From assembly GCA_965205915.1 (NCBI GenBank), contig OZ242191.1, forward strand, positions 372,001 to 436,000: DNA of 64,000 nt, read 5' to 3'. This DNA is from VXMO01 sp965205915. Its GTDB lineage: Bacteria > Chloroflexota > Dehalococcoidia > UBA6926. The notes under the pieces are model-generated. The model worked only from the letters and a program-made list of their open reading frames with translations, had not been told where the DNA came from and made no database searches. The translations under genes were made by a program, and so were the position numbers. Of the stretch, positions 32,984-42,454 are shown in pieces. How positions within the stretch are numbered: the first letter of the stretch is position 1; the number at the start of each line of letters is the position of its first letter.

Positions 32984-33778
32984 TCACGCCTTTAGGGTCT
33001 CCACAAGCCAGTTGACGGCGATGTCGACGGCCTCGACGTTGCTGCGGAACCGGTGGCCCGCGCCGGGGAGCATCATCAGTTGAGTGGTGGCGGGATCGGC
33101 TGCTGAAAGCAGCGCCTGCGCGTCCTCGGGCGGGACTACATCGTCGGCGTCGCCGTGCATCAGCAGCAGGGGACGCGGAGCGACGCGGCGGACGGAGGCT
33201 GTGACGTCCATCTCCTGGTATTCATCGGCCCAACGCTGCGGGGACGGCGGAAAGTTTGGGTCGCGGATGATGCCTACATCCCGCGCGTTTTGAATCATCT
33301 CCTCCGGCGAACGGTTCCATCTCGAGCGGGCCGGCGAGGCAAAGGAGAGGACGGCCGCAACCTCGGGGCGTCGGGCGGCAACGTGTATAGCGACGCGCGC
33401 GCCCATGCTTGAACCGAGCACACCGATGCGGTCGATATCGACCTCTGGCCGTTCCCACACCCATGACAGGACGGCTTCAAGGTCTTGCGCCCAGCCGAGG
33501 GGGTGAAAGTTGCCGCCACTCTCGCCTGTTCCCCGGAAGTTGAAGATGACGGCTGCGAGTCCGCGGTGGGCGCAGAGTTCGGCGATCTCGGCGTAGGTCA
33601 GGCCCTCATCCGTTGGCGCTGAGAGCGTGATGTCCGCAGTTGGCGTGGGACGCGCGGCGGGGAGGCCGTGGCAGATCACGACGGCGGGGTGAGGCCCCTG
33701 CCCGTCCGGCAGAGAGATTGCGCCGACGAGCGAGATGCCGCCGCTGTCGATGGTGATGGGTTCTGTCGTTACGGGCAT
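32984..33778 (-). CDS. Alpha/beta hydrolase
   Basis: 264 residues. The oxyanion region is AVVICHGLPAA, the nucleophile elbow GSSMGA (serine near residue 122), the acid HGDADDVVPPEDA and the histidine GAGHRF near residue 243. NFRGTGESGG is typical of dienelactone hydrolase-like or KANL3/Tex30-like alpha/beta hydrolases. It probably cleaves an ester or peptide bond; the substrate is unknown. It lies 44 bases downstream of secF. Confidence 0.87.
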   Translation of the reverse strand: MPVTTEPITIDSGGISLVGAISLPDGQGPHPAVVICHGLPAARPTPTADITLSAPTDEGLTYAEIAELCAHRGLAAVIFNFRGTGESGGNFHPLGWAQDLEAVLSWVWERPEVDIDRIGVLGSSMGARVAIHVAARRPEVAAVLSFASPARSRWNRSPEEMIQNARDVGIIRDPNFPPSPQRWADEYQEMDVTASVRRVAPRPLLLMHGDADDVVPPEDAQALLSAADPATTQLMMLPGAGHRFRSNVEAVDIAVNWLVETLKA

Positions 33779-33822
33779 CGTCGGTTTGTCCCTGCAACCC
33801 TCAGATCGGTATGGCGACTACC

Positions 33823-34791
33823 TTACGAAGCGTTGACGGGCGCGGGGGCGGACGGGGTCGTTCCACCACGCCTGCCCCCAATAAACGGCAACGTCCCGAA
33901 GCTCCGTGTTTCCCAGGACACGATGACCTGCGTGGCGGTGAAGATGGAGCTGTACGTTCCGGAGACCACGCCGATGATCATGACAAAGAGGAAGTCTCGG
34001 ATCGACACGGGGCCGAGCAGGAACAGCGCCAGGAGAACGACAAGTGTCGTAAAGCTCGTGTTTAGGGAGCGCCCCATGCTTTCCATGATGGAGTAGTTGG
34101 TGGTGGCGACGATGTCGCGGTTCGTGTCTCTCAGGATGTTTTCACGGATGCGGTCAAAGAGGACGATGGAGTCGTTAATGCTGTAGCCGAGCAGGGTCAG
34201 GACGCCGACAAGGAACATGCTGCTGATCTCAAGGTGGAGCCACTGGGAGCCGACGAGCAAAAAGAGACCTGCGATGGCAAAGGCCGCGGCGATGTCATGC
34301 ACGAGGGCGATGATGGCCGCGATGCCATATCTGAACGGGTGACGGATGCTGCGGAAGGCGTAGACGATGTATCCAAGGATGCCGATAACCGCAATGAGTA
34401 CGGCGACGAGACCGTTGCGAACGGTTTCACGGGCGACGGCGGGGGAAACGAGGTCAAAGCTGTAGCCTTCCATCTCACCGGCGTGCTCCTCTAGAGCATT
34501 CCGCACGTCAAGTTGCTGTCGTTCCGACTCCTCCGCCACAGGGAGGCGCAGGAAGTACTCGCGGTCGCCAAGCCCCTGCACCACTGCGCTCTCGTAACCG
34601 AGCGCATTGATGGCCCTCTCAATGTCCTCCTGCGGAGTCACCTCGACAAACACAACATTCACTGCCGCGCCGCTACTGAACTCGATGCTGAATCGCAGGC
34701 CGGGGCCGAGGACAAGGGCCGTCAGGCCGACAGTGATCGCAATGATCGAGAAGAGGAAGTAGGCGGCGCGGTATTTTGCAAAGTTAATCAC
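33823..34791 (-). CDS. secF: Protein translocase subunit SecF
   Basis: 322 residues, six membrane helices with a periplasmic P4-like domain after helix 1. FSIEFSSGAAVNV, the helix run FRYGIAAIIALVHDIAAAFAIAGLF, GYSINDSIVLFDRIREN and NTSFTTLVVLLALFLLG are SecF signatures. With SecD it uses the proton-motive force to aid Sec export. It begins 13 bases after secD. Confidence 0.96.
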   Translation of the reverse strand: MINFAKYRAAYFLFSIIAITVGLTALVLGPGLRFSIEFSSGAAVNVVFVEVTPQEDIERAINALGYESAVVQGLGDREYFLRLPVAEESERQQLDVRNALEEHAGEMEGYSFDLVSPAVARETVRNGLVAVLIAVIGILGYIVYAFRSIRHPFRYGIAAIIALVHDIAAAFAIAGLFLLVGSQWLHLEISSMFLVGVLTLLGYSINDSIVLFDRIRENILRDTNRDIVATTNYSIMESMGRSLNTSFTTLVVLLALFLLGPVSIRDFLFVMIIGVVSGTYSSIFTATQVIVSWETRSFGTLPFIGGRRGGTTPSAPAPVNAS

Positions 34792-34804
34792 TGTCTGCTT
34801 CCCC

Positions 34805-36259
34805 TTACGGAATATAGAGCCTGGTCTTGCGCAACGGCTCGAAGTTGGATACGAGACGCAGGAGGCGGCGGGTGATGACCAGCGCGGAGAACATGCTGAG
34901 GATGATGCCGATGGCCAGCGTCAACGCAAAGCCCTGCACGAGGCTCGCGCCGAGTCGCTCGCCGAACCAGAAGAGGATGGCGGCGATAATCAGCGTGGTA
35001 AAGTTGCCGTCCCTAATGGCGGGCCAGGCGCGGTTGAAGCCGATATCGATTGCGGAGCCCATGCTGCGGCCGGCGCGTAACTCCTCCTTCATGCGTTCAA
35101 ATATCAAGACGTTAGCATCGACCGCAAAGCCGAACGACAGCACGAACGCCGCGAGTCCGGAGAGCGTCAGGACGACGGGCATCGACTTGAACACGCCGAG
35201 CACGAGGACGGCGTAGATGATGAGGGCGGCAGCGGCGACGACGCCGTTCATGCGGTAGTAGAGCATCATAAACAGGGCAACGAGGAGGAGACCGACCAGA
35301 CCGGCGCTCAGACCCTTGGAGAGGGCGTCCGCGCCAAGGAATGCGTCAACGTCTCGTTCAAGGATTGGCTCACGCGCGAGAGGCACGGGGAACGCGCCCG
35401 CATTGAGTTGAATTGCGAGAATCTGCGCTCGTTCAAGGTCGAGGCCGGTAATGCGGGGGCTCTGGGGAATCTCACCCTGCACCCGTGGGTTAAGCACCAG
35501 TTCATCGTCAAGGAAGATACCAATGAGTTGGCCTGTGAGTCGGCGTGTGGTTAGGCGGAACGCCTCCCGTCCTTGCCGATCAAACTGGAATTGGACCTCC
35601 GGCGCGCCGGTAGTTGGGTCAAACGTGACCGTCGCGGAGCCGGGTTCGAGGCGATCACCGGTGAGTTCCACTTCTTCGCCGTCAACGGTGGCCCGCGCTA
35701 TCTCCCATTCGAGGCGGAATTCGGGAGTAGGTTCGGGGGTTGGGGTTTCCTCGGCGGCCTCTTCATCGTCGGTGGCATCAGCCTCCGGCGTGGCCTCAGC
35801 GTCTGTCGTTTCGTCCAATTCGGTGTCGGTTTCATCATCCGGTTCGATGGGGATGGGGATGAGCTCACGGAAATCGAGGACGGCGGGCGCGCCGATGAGG
35901 TCCTTGGCGGCCTGCACGTCCTGCACACCCGGGAGCTGGACAACGATTCGGTTTGCGCCGAGCGTCTGGATGAGCGGCTCAGCAACGCCGAACTGGTCGA
36001 CGCGTGTGCGGATGACCTGGACGACACCCTCCAACTGCTCGGGCGAGGGATTGGGATCAAGGGTCTCGTATACGAGGTGGACGCCTCCCTGGAGGTCGAG
36101 TCCAAGGGTCAGGCCGAGTGGCGTGTCATCCTGGCCGCGCTCGATGTCAGTGAGGGGTATGAACCACTCGTCCTGGGTTATGCTGAGCGCCGCAAGCAAA
36201 ACGAGCAGAATAATGGAGCCGGGAATAATCCATCTACGCAGCCGCAGGGCGGCTGCCAT
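34805..36259 (-). CDS. secD: Protein translocase subunit SecD
   Basis: 484 residues from ATG 36259, preceded by GAGAGGTG; TTG 36283 is the alternative. LGLDLQGGVHLVYE and the C-terminal DANVLIFERMKEELRAG are family landmarks, with six membrane helices. Between them lies an unusual acidic low-complexity stretch of about 45 residues (from DDETDTELDETT near residue 145, through EATPEADATDDEE, to PTPEPTPEF) inside the periplasmic P1 region. It is absent from typical SecD and is probably a flexible insert. Confidence 0.96.
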   Translation of the reverse strand: MAAALRLRRWIIPGSIILLVLLAALSITQDEWFIPLTDIERGQDDTPLGLTLGLDLQGGVHLVYETLDPNPSPEQLEGVVQVIRTRVDQFGVAEPLIQTLGANRIVVQLPGVQDVQAAKDLIGAPAVLDFRELIPIPIEPDDETDTELDETTDAEATPEADATDDEEAAEETPTPEPTPEFRLEWEIARATVDGEEVELTGDRLEPGSATVTFDPTTGAPEVQFQFDRQGREAFRLTTRRLTGQLIGIFLDDELVLNPRVQGEIPQSPRITGLDLERAQILAIQLNAGAFPVPLAREPILERDVDAFLGADALSKGLSAGLVGLLLVALFMMLYYRMNGVVAAAALIIYAVLVLGVFKSMPVVLTLSGLAAFVLSFGFAVDANVLIFERMKEELRAGRSMGSAIDIGFNRAWPAIRDGNFTTLIIAAILFWFGERLGASLVQGFALTLAIGIILSMFSALVITRRLLRLVSNFEPLRKTRLYIP

Positions 36260-36284
36260 TAGCACACCTCTCAGTCGCTCCAAC

Positions 36285-37829
36285 TCAGTTTCCTCTCCTC
36301 ACCGCGTTGTCCCCGCGCTCCCCTGCCAGGGGGCCGAATCTCGTTTCCCATTCGTGTCGGGCGAGTGTGATCGCCTCTTCGGGAGTCGATACGTCACCTG
36401 TGGCCAGCGCTTCACTGACGGCCTCAAGGATCAGTCCCAGTTGTGGGCCGGGACCGACGCCGAGAGCTTCCATAAGTATGTGGCCATCCATCAACGATGG
36501 CGCAGCCGTGTCCTCACCGGGCTCAGCGAGAATCGACTCCATAACTAGGCTACAATGGCTGACTCGCCTACGCCACTCATTGGCGTCCAGCATGGGGCCT
36601 TTTGCAGCGAGAAAGTCGGCCATGCTCAGCCACAACGCGCCTATTGCGGCATCTCCCAGATTACGGTTGTACCGATAGAGGGCGCGGCGCGTTGGCGTTT
36701 CCAGGTTGTTGCTTAACTGCATAGGCCGCAGGTGTTGGCGCACGACGAGCGTGACATATGCGATGGCGCGGCGGCTGAAATGCAGTCTTTCCATCACGGC
36801 CTCAACAATCTCGGCGCCCTGCTCAGGATGGCCGAGAAAGCGCGTCTTGCCCGACTCCTCCACCGTTTTTGTCCGCGGCTTTGCGACGTCATGGAGGAGG
36901 CAGGCGAACTTGGTCAGGGCAGCGCGGTCGACTCCGCCGGATACCTCTTCATCAAAGTAAGCGGCTGCTTCGTCACTCCACGGCATCTGATTGAGGAGAG
37001 GGTCGTTAGATCGAATCCCGGAATCAAGCAGGCCGTCCATGAACCCCACTGTTTCGATAAGGTGATTGAACACGTCCCAGTAGTGTTCTTTGGGCTGCGT
37101 GACGTCGCGGGCCTCATCCAACTCAGGGAGGATGTGGCTAAGGATTCCAAGGTCATCCAGTAGGCGCACGGCTGACTTGGAATCTCGCAACTCGAACAGG
37201 CGGCATAGTTCATATTGCAGGCGCTCCGGCGATGCGTCCGTGACATGAGCGGAGTCACGACGTGCCAGCGTGGCCGTTTCCGCGTCGGGAGAGAATCCGA
37301 GTTGTCCGGCCAGCCGCGCGAGCCGCACGAGGCGAATGCCGTCAACCACAAAGATACTCGGCCGGACGGCGCGCAAGACACGTTGCTTGAGGTCCGCGTA
37401 GCCTCCGAGGGGATCGATTAGGGCGTCCAAAGAGTGCCACGACTCCATTGGCACGGCCATAGCATTGACGGTGAAATCACGGCGTGCCAGGTCGGTGGCG
37501 ATGTCGCCGCCCTCCGGTGGCGTAATGTCCAGGCGCGCGCGCTGCCCTGCCGCGTCCGCGGGGGCAAGGACACGCACATAGTGGCGGTTTTGATCCAGGT
37601 GGTAGAACGCGCCGCCGATCTCGTCCGCGAGCTGTCGGCCCAGCGCCTCAATGTTGGGAGAATCGACAACCAGATCCGCGTCCCTTGTGGGGAGGCCAAG
37701 TTGCATGTCACGGACAAGGCCACCAACGACCCACGCGGGAACTTGCCGCTCAGTGAGAAATTGCCGGGTTTGCTCCAGCAGGGCACCAATCGCTGTGCCA
37801 CGGACGTTTGCGGGCGATACCATCTCCAT
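36285..37829 (-). CDS. CCA-adding enzyme / poly(A) polymerase-type nucleotidyltransferase with HD domain
   Basis: 514 residues from ATG 37829. The class II nucleotidyltransferase motif is VVGGLVRDMQLGLPTRDADLVVD (GG and DxD), followed by RRDFTVNAMA, the head/neck region and a C-terminal HD phosphohydrolase-like domain (LLHDVAKPRT, HPEQGAEIVEAVMERLHFS). It repairs or completes tRNA 3' CCA ends; the tRNA in this window lacks an encoded CCA, in agreement. Start and def stop share one base (TGATG), so translation is coupled. Confidence 0.92.
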   Translation of the reverse strand: MEMVSPANVRGTAIGALLEQTRQFLTERQVPAWVVGGLVRDMQLGLPTRDADLVVDSPNIEALGRQLADEIGGAFYHLDQNRHYVRVLAPADAAGQRARLDITPPEGGDIATDLARRDFTVNAMAVPMESWHSLDALIDPLGGYADLKQRVLRAVRPSIFVVDGIRLVRLARLAGQLGFSPDAETATLARRDSAHVTDASPERLQYELCRLFELRDSKSAVRLLDDLGILSHILPELDEARDVTQPKEHYWDVFNHLIETVGFMDGLLDSGIRSNDPLLNQMPWSDEAAAYFDEEVSGGVDRAALTKFACLLHDVAKPRTKTVEESGKTRFLGHPEQGAEIVEAVMERLHFSRRAIAYVTLVVRQHLRPMQLSNNLETPTRRALYRYNRNLGDAAIGALWLSMADFLAAKGPMLDANEWRRRVSHCSLVMESILAEPGEDTAAPSLMDGHILMEALGVGPGPQLGLILEAVSEALATGDVSTPEEAITLARHEWETRFGPLAGERGDNAVRRGN

Positions 37830-38449
37830 CACCTTCGGCGGACGACGGGGGCGACGGGGCGCCTGAGTCGCCAAATAAGGTTGGGATCGGGGGGCGGGGC
37901 GGGCTCGCCGTTAGCGGACACCTGCCGTTCTTCCTGTTCGTCGGCGCGCATGTCGAGCGGGAACAAGTCCTTGATATCTTCCATCCTGTCGATGTAAACG
38001 ACGCCGTGCAGGTGGTCGGTCTCATGCTCCAGGGCCTGCGCGAGGAGGCCGTCCGCCCTGATCCTGATCTCACGCCCGTCCAGGTCCAGGGCCTTGGCCG
38101 TGACGCGCTCAGAGCGAATGAGTGAGCCGCGCCAGCCGGGGATGCTGAGACAGCCTTCCTCGACTTCACGTTCTCCCACGCGGCGGATGATCTCGGGATT
38201 GATGAGGATGTGTTTCGAGTGTTCTTGCACGACGTTATCGTCCTCGTCGCGCGCCTCCGGGATCTCGATGTAGGCGACGCGGAGGTTTCGGCCGACCTGG
38301 TTCGCAGCAATGCCCACACCGTGCTCCGCGTGCATGCTTTCGATCATGTCATCGATGAGCGTGCGCAGCGCCTTTGTAATGGAGGGCGCGCGCCTCGTCT
38401 TCTCGCGCAGCACGGGATCGGATAGGCGACGGACAGGAATTACAGTCAT
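37829..38449 (-). CDS. def: Peptide deformylase
   Basis: 206 residues from ATG 38449. Motif 1 is GVGIAANQVG, motif 2 EGCLSIPG with the metal cysteine and motif 3 the HETDH of ALEHETDHLHG. It removes the formyl group from nascent proteins. A TATAAT box lies 15 bases before the ATG, suggesting a very short or absent leader. It heads the def-cca-secD-secF run. The C-terminus has an extra proline-rich tail. Confidence 0.95.
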   Translation of the reverse strand: MTVIPVRRLSDPVLREKTRRAPSITKALRTLIDDMIESMHAEHGVGIAANQVGRNLRVAYIEIPEARDEDDNVVQEHSKHILINPEIIRRVGEREVEEGCLSIPGWRGSLIRSERVTAKALDLDGREIRIRADGLLAQALEHETDHLHGVVYIDRMEDIKDLFPLDMRADEQEERQVSANGEPAPPPDPNLIWRLRRPVAPVVRRR

Positions 38450-38464
38450 AGGCGACGGGTTCAA

Positions 38465-38470
38465 TTATAG
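38465..38470 (-). promoter_or_regulatory. TATAAT -10 box upstream of def
   Basis: A perfect TATAAT on the minus strand lies 15 bases upstream of the def ATG, in the 40-base gap to priA. No good -35 is visible. If used, the leader would be under 10 bases and without a ribosome-binding site. Confidence 0.4.
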
Positions 38471-38489
38471 CTAGGGGGGCGCTACATTT

Positions 38490-40940
38490 CTATCCGGCGG
38501 TCATGGGATCGACATCGATAGTCCAGCCGGGGGGGAGGGCGACGGTCTCAAGGAGCTCCGTCGGCTCGTCGGCGAGTATCGTTATCTGCCAGCGATAGCG
38601 TCCACGCAATCGCTCCCACTGCGCGGGCGCCGGGCCGATGATGCGGGTGTTCATTATGCCGCGAGAGCGGATCTCGAAGCGTAGTGCGCGGGCCAGCTGT
38701 TCCGCCCCCGACTGCGCGTCACGGCGGGAGTTTCGGGCACAGGTCAGGCGCGCCATGCGGCTGTACGGCGGGTAGCGTAATTGTCGTCTGAACTGCGTCT
38801 CCGTCATGTAGAACTGACGGTAGTCCTGCGCCGCGGCGGCCTGAATCGCCTGGTTGTCCGGCTCATAGGTCTGGACGATGACGCGGCCCGGCGCGTGGCC
38901 TCTCCCCGCCCTGCCCGCCACCTGACAGAGTAGTTGGAAGATCCTCTCCGAGGCGCGAAAGTCAGGCGAGTGCAGGCCGATGTCGGCGTTGACGACACCA
39001 ACGACTGTCACGGCAGGGAGATCGAGTCCCTTGGCGATCATCTGGGTGCCGACAAGGATATCGGCGCGTCGATTCACAAACTCGGCAAGTATCGGCTCAT
39101 GGCCGCGGGCCTCGCTAACGGCGTCGCTATCCCAGCGGATGACACGCGCGCCGGGAAAGGCGATCTCGGCCTCTGCCGCGACGCGCTCGGTTCCGACACC
39201 GATTGGGCGAATGGTGTTGCGGCGGCAGCGGGGGCAGCGTGTTGGGGAGCGGCGGTGGTCGCCGCAGAGGTGACACACGATTCGCTCGTCCGCGTGGTAG
39301 GTCATGACGGTGGTGCAGCGGCGGCATTTTGCCGTGTAGCCACATGCCCTGCACTGCACGGCCTGCCCCGCGCCACGACGATTCACAAAGAGGATCGCCT
39401 GCTCACCTCGCGAGAGGGCATCGGTCATGGACTCTCGCAGGGCGCGGGAGAACATGCTGCGGTTGCCGTCCAACAACTCTTGTCGCAAGTCGACGATCTC
39501 AACGTCGGCGAGGGGACGCTCAGTCCATCCGGTGTCGCTGCCGGCGGCGTCTGTGGTGATGCGGCCGGGGAGTTCTAGCAGCGTGATTTCGTTTCGGAGG
39601 GCGGCGTACATGGAGCCGACGTCCGGCGTGGCGCTGCCGAGCAGGACGACGGCGTTTTCGCGGCGGGCGCGTTCGATCGCGACCTCACGCGCGTGGTAGC
39701 GGGGGGCGGGTGATTCCTGCTTGTAGGTCCATTCCTGCTCTTCGTCAATGACGATTAGTCCGACGTTTGGCATGGGGGCGAGAGCGGCGCTCCGTGAGCC
39801 AATGACGATATCGAATTGACCCTCTTGCACGCTGCGCCATTCGTCATACCGCTCGCGCACGGTGAGGCCGCTGTGGAGAACGGCGACGCGGCCGGGGAAT
39901 CGCTCCCAGAATCGTCCGATTGTTTGGGGGGTGAGGGCGATTTCCGGCACCAGCATGATGCCCTTCTTGCCCAACTCAATGACTCGACGAAAGGCCTGTA
40001 GGTAGACCTCCGTCTTGCCGCTGCCGGTGACGCCGTTTAGGAGGTAGACATCGCTGTCGCCTGCATCAAGGCTTGCGGTGACGTGATTGAGGGCGTCCTT
40101 TTGGTGGGGGGTGAGTTGGAGATCGGGCGCGGGCTGAGTGGCAGGACGTGAGGAGAGAGGATCGCGTCTTGTTTCGCGCTGTTCGAGGGCAATCAGGCCG
40201 GCCTGGGCAAGGGCGTCCCATGAGCCACGCGACGCGCCGGATATGCGGCGCAGGTCAGAGAGGCGCGCGCCGGGGTTAGCAGAAAGCGACTCGAGGGCAT
40301 CCGCCTGCCGGAATGCGCCTGAGGCTCTCAGTTCGGCGGCTTTCGGTAGGAGTTGGTCGGCGGGGATTGCGGCGTTGATGTAGGTTTCGAGGCGGGGGCC
40401 GATTCGCGGGCCTTCCCAGACCTCGGAGGCGTCGAGATAGCCCCTGCCCGTCAGCGCGGTTACGTCACGGGCTGCCCTCGCGCCGAACTCGTCACGAATG
40501 GCGGCGGTTGTCGTTTCACCGGCAGCGAGAACGAAATCGAGTATCTCGGCGCGACGGGCTGAGACGGTTTCGATGGCCTCCTGCCCCTGCGGCGTCACGC
40601 TTACGATGGTCGTCTGTCGGCGCTCAAACGCGGGGGGCAGCATGGGGCGGTATGCGGTGTAGAGGGGTGTGTAATAACGAGCAGCGATCCACTCGCCGAG
40701 TCCAATCAGGGTCTCCGCTATGACCGGATCGTCCTCGATGAGCGAATCAACCGGGCGCGTGCGGGAGTAGCCGGGCTTTTCCGTGATCTTGAGGACGATG
40801 CCCTGGAATGTGTGGCGGCCAAAGGGGACGATGACGGCGTGTCCCGGTTGCACACGGTCGGCGAGTTCATCCGGCACCGCGTAGCTGAAGGAGCGGCGGT
40901 CTGCGCCTGGGGCGTTGACCGCTACCTGCGCGTAGGGCAC
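38490..40940 (-). CDS. priA: Primosomal protein N' (replication restart helicase PriA)
   Basis: 816 residues. The N-terminal 3'-DNA-binding domain (VAVNAPGADRRSFSYAVPDELADRVQPGHAVIVPFG) is followed by Walker A GVTGSGKTEVYLQ near residue 305 and Walker B VIDEEQEWTYK, where many PriA proteins have DEEH. The zinc-binding block is CRACGYTAKCRRC and CHLCGDHRRSPTRCPRC. It reloads the replisome at stalled forks. It is on the same strand as def, 40 bases upstream. Confidence 0.96.
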   Translation of the reverse strand: MPYAQVAVNAPGADRRSFSYAVPDELADRVQPGHAVIVPFGRHTFQGIVLKITEKPGYSRTRPVDSLIEDDPVIAETLIGLGEWIAARYYTPLYTAYRPMLPPAFERRQTTIVSVTPQGQEAIETVSARRAEILDFVLAAGETTTAAIRDEFGARAARDVTALTGRGYLDASEVWEGPRIGPRLETYINAAIPADQLLPKAAELRASGAFRQADALESLSANPGARLSDLRRISGASRGSWDALAQAGLIALEQRETRRDPLSSRPATQPAPDLQLTPHQKDALNHVTASLDAGDSDVYLLNGVTGSGKTEVYLQAFRRVIELGKKGIMLVPEIALTPQTIGRFWERFPGRVAVLHSGLTVRERYDEWRSVQEGQFDIVIGSRSAALAPMPNVGLIVIDEEQEWTYKQESPAPRYHAREVAIERARRENAVVLLGSATPDVGSMYAALRNEITLLELPGRITTDAAGSDTGWTERPLADVEIVDLRQELLDGNRSMFSRALRESMTDALSRGEQAILFVNRRGAGQAVQCRACGYTAKCRRCTTVMTYHADERIVCHLCGDHRRSPTRCPRCRRNTIRPIGVGTERVAAEAEIAFPGARVIRWDSDAVSEARGHEPILAEFVNRRADILVGTQMIAKGLDLPAVTVVGVVNADIGLHSPDFRASERIFQLLCQVAGRAGRGHAPGRVIVQTYEPDNQAIQAAAAQDYRQFYMTETQFRRQLRYPPYSRMARLTCARNSRRDAQSGAEQLARALRFEIRSRGIMNTRIIGPAPAQWERLRGRYRWQITILADEPTELLETVALPPGWTIDVDPMTAG

Positions 40941-40992
40941 GGGGGTTCTCCAAGACGTTGGGTGAGGATTGAGGTCGCCTTGCGGGCGGCGG

Positions 40993-41033
40993 CTGGATTC
41001 CCGCCTTCGCGGGAATGACGGAGATGAACGCGG
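40993..41033. repeat. Dispersed palindrome with one extra right arm
   Basis: GATTCCCGCCTTCGCGGGAA at 40998-41017 followed by TGACGG, then CGCGGGAATGACG. The rest of the 195-base gap before priA (to 41120) holds drifting iterations GGAGGGGATACTGGGTGGGAACAGG. Confidence 0.7.
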
Positions 41034-41135
41034 GAATGACGAAAGTGAGCAATGGGGAGGGGATACTGGGTGGGAACAGGGGGGAGGGGATGACGGGTGG
41101 GAACAGGGAGGAGGGGATACTGGGGCTGCGTTGCT

Positions 41136-41672
41136 CTATTGCTCCCACATGCCGAGGCCGGACGCCTGCGCGTCGGCCTGGTCTGAGCGCAGTTCGGTTT
41201 CATAGCAGGGGTTGAGATTGAGCGAGAATTCGTAGGCGGTGGCGAGGCCGGCGGTGACCATCTGCCGATTGACGTGCGTGTCACCGACGAAGATGTGGCG
41301 CAGCAAACGGCCATATTGGTCGGCCTCCTCCAGGCATTTTTCAAGGCGCGCCTGCTGCCCCTCGGCGAGATGACTCGCGAGCGCGGTCGCCTCATTGAAG
41401 AGGGGCTCGTCGCTCTCGGGGGAGTCGATTCCGAGCAGGCGGACGCGCGCCTCAGGGCAGCATACATCCACAGTATCGCCATCAATGACGCGCGTGACAG
41501 TCACGGTGCGGTCTGAAGTAGCAACGACGGCTCCGTCAGGCGCGATTGTGAGCGTAGGGGTTGGCTCCGGATTCGAGCAGGCTTGCAGGATAAAGGTTAG
41601 GCCGATGAACAGGGCAAAGAGGGCTGCAAAGAATGGCTTATGGGAAACGCCGACAGAGCGGTAGACGAGCAC
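41136..41672 (-). CDS. Secreted thermonuclease (SNase)-like lipoprotein
   Basis: 178 residues, start GTG 41672. The hydrophobic signal ends FILQAC-SNPEP, a lipobox. The SNase domain shows RVIDGDTVDV, VRLLGIDSPESDEP with catalytic-type arginine and glutamate, and QYGRLLRHIFVGDTHVNRQMVTAGLATAY. It is expected to cleave DNA or RNA outside the cell or in the periplasm, Ca2+-dependently. CCP-containing inserts and extra cysteines (DVCCPE, KCLEE, NPCYE) suggest disulfides. Confidence 0.88.
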   Translation of the reverse strand: MLVYRSVGVSHKPFFAALFALFIGLTFILQACSNPEPTPTLTIAPDGAVVATSDRTVTVTRVIDGDTVDVCCPEARVRLLGIDSPESDEPLFNEATALASHLAEGQQARLEKCLEEADQYGRLLRHIFVGDTHVNRQMVTAGLATAYEFSLNLNPCYETELRSDQADAQASGLGMWEQ

Positions 41673-41707
41673 GCCAAGTAATTCGGAAGCGGGAGGGGCG
41701 AGAGTAG

Positions 41708-42139
41708 TTAGCTCTCCCTCTCCTCGGAGACGGCCTCGGTCTCTACAGACTCCGTCGCAGGCGCGGCTACTGCAACTTCCTTGATGATGCGTCGGGCGCG
41801 GGCACCGGTCTTGATGCGCGCGCGGCGGCCGGTGCGGCCCCGTTGGTAGTAGAGGCGGGCGCGGCGAACCTTGCCCTGCCGGATGACATCGATACGCTCA
41901 AGGCGCGGGGAGTTGAGGAGGAATGTGCGCTCGACGCCGATGCCCTGGATAACGCGGCGAATGGTGATGTTGGCGTTGGGGCCGCTGCGTGTCATCCACA
42001 TGACGATGCCTTGCAGCTGCTGCGTGCGGACGCGCTCACCCTCAACGACCCGGTAGTACACGCGGACGGTATCGCCCGGGCGGACGTGCTGGTAGTTGTG
42101 CTGCTTCGGGATTGAGGTCAGCAGATGCCCGACGTCCAT
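41708..42139 (-). CDS. rplS: 50S ribosomal protein L19
   Basis: 143 residues. PGDTVRVYYRVVEGERVRTQQLQGIV, GVERTFLLNSPRLERIDVIRQGKVRRARLYYQR are the L19 core. A ~40-residue C-terminal tail, basic and then acidic (KTGARARRIIKE...EERES), extends beyond the usual end. In many bacteria rplS is next to trmD; here trmD lies 315 bases upstream on the same strand with a repeat-filled gap. Confidence 0.97.
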   Translation of the reverse strand: MDVGHLLTSIPKQHNYQHVRPGDTVRVYYRVVEGERVRTQQLQGIVMWMTRSGPNANITIRRVIQGIGVERTFLLNSPRLERIDVIRQGKVRRARLYYQRGRTGRRARIKTGARARRIIKEVAVAAPATESVETEAVSEERES

Positions 42140-42159
42140 GACTCATGTGCCTTTCCAAG

Positions 42160-42430
42160 TTGTTCCCGCGCGCGGGAACGGATGACGTATTTTTGGTTGC
42201 TCCAAGAGCTTGAGCCGCCGCCTGCTCATACGTGAGGGCGTACAGCATTAGTGAGTATACGACTAGAGGATGCCAGATAGCAAAGCTGCCGCGGTCTTTG
42301 CGTACCGGGGGGTGGGGGTTGTTGTATGGCGTCAAGGGGGTTTGGTTGCGCAATTGAGGTGGAGATTCCCGCGTTCGCGGGAATGACGGGTGGAGGGGCG
42401 GGAATGACGGGTGGGGGGGTGGGAGGGGGG
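42160..42430. repeat. Palindromes in the rplS-trmD gap
   Basis: A short palindrome GTTCCCGCGCGCGGGAAC lies at 42161-42178. A class A copy ATTCCCGCGTTCGCGGGAAT near 42366 is followed by GACGGGTGGAGGGGCGGGAATGACGGG, one right-arm iteration, and runs of G. No gene is seen in this 315-base gap. Confidence 0.75.
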
Positions 42431-42454
42431 AGGGAGGGGAGTGGACGGAATATG

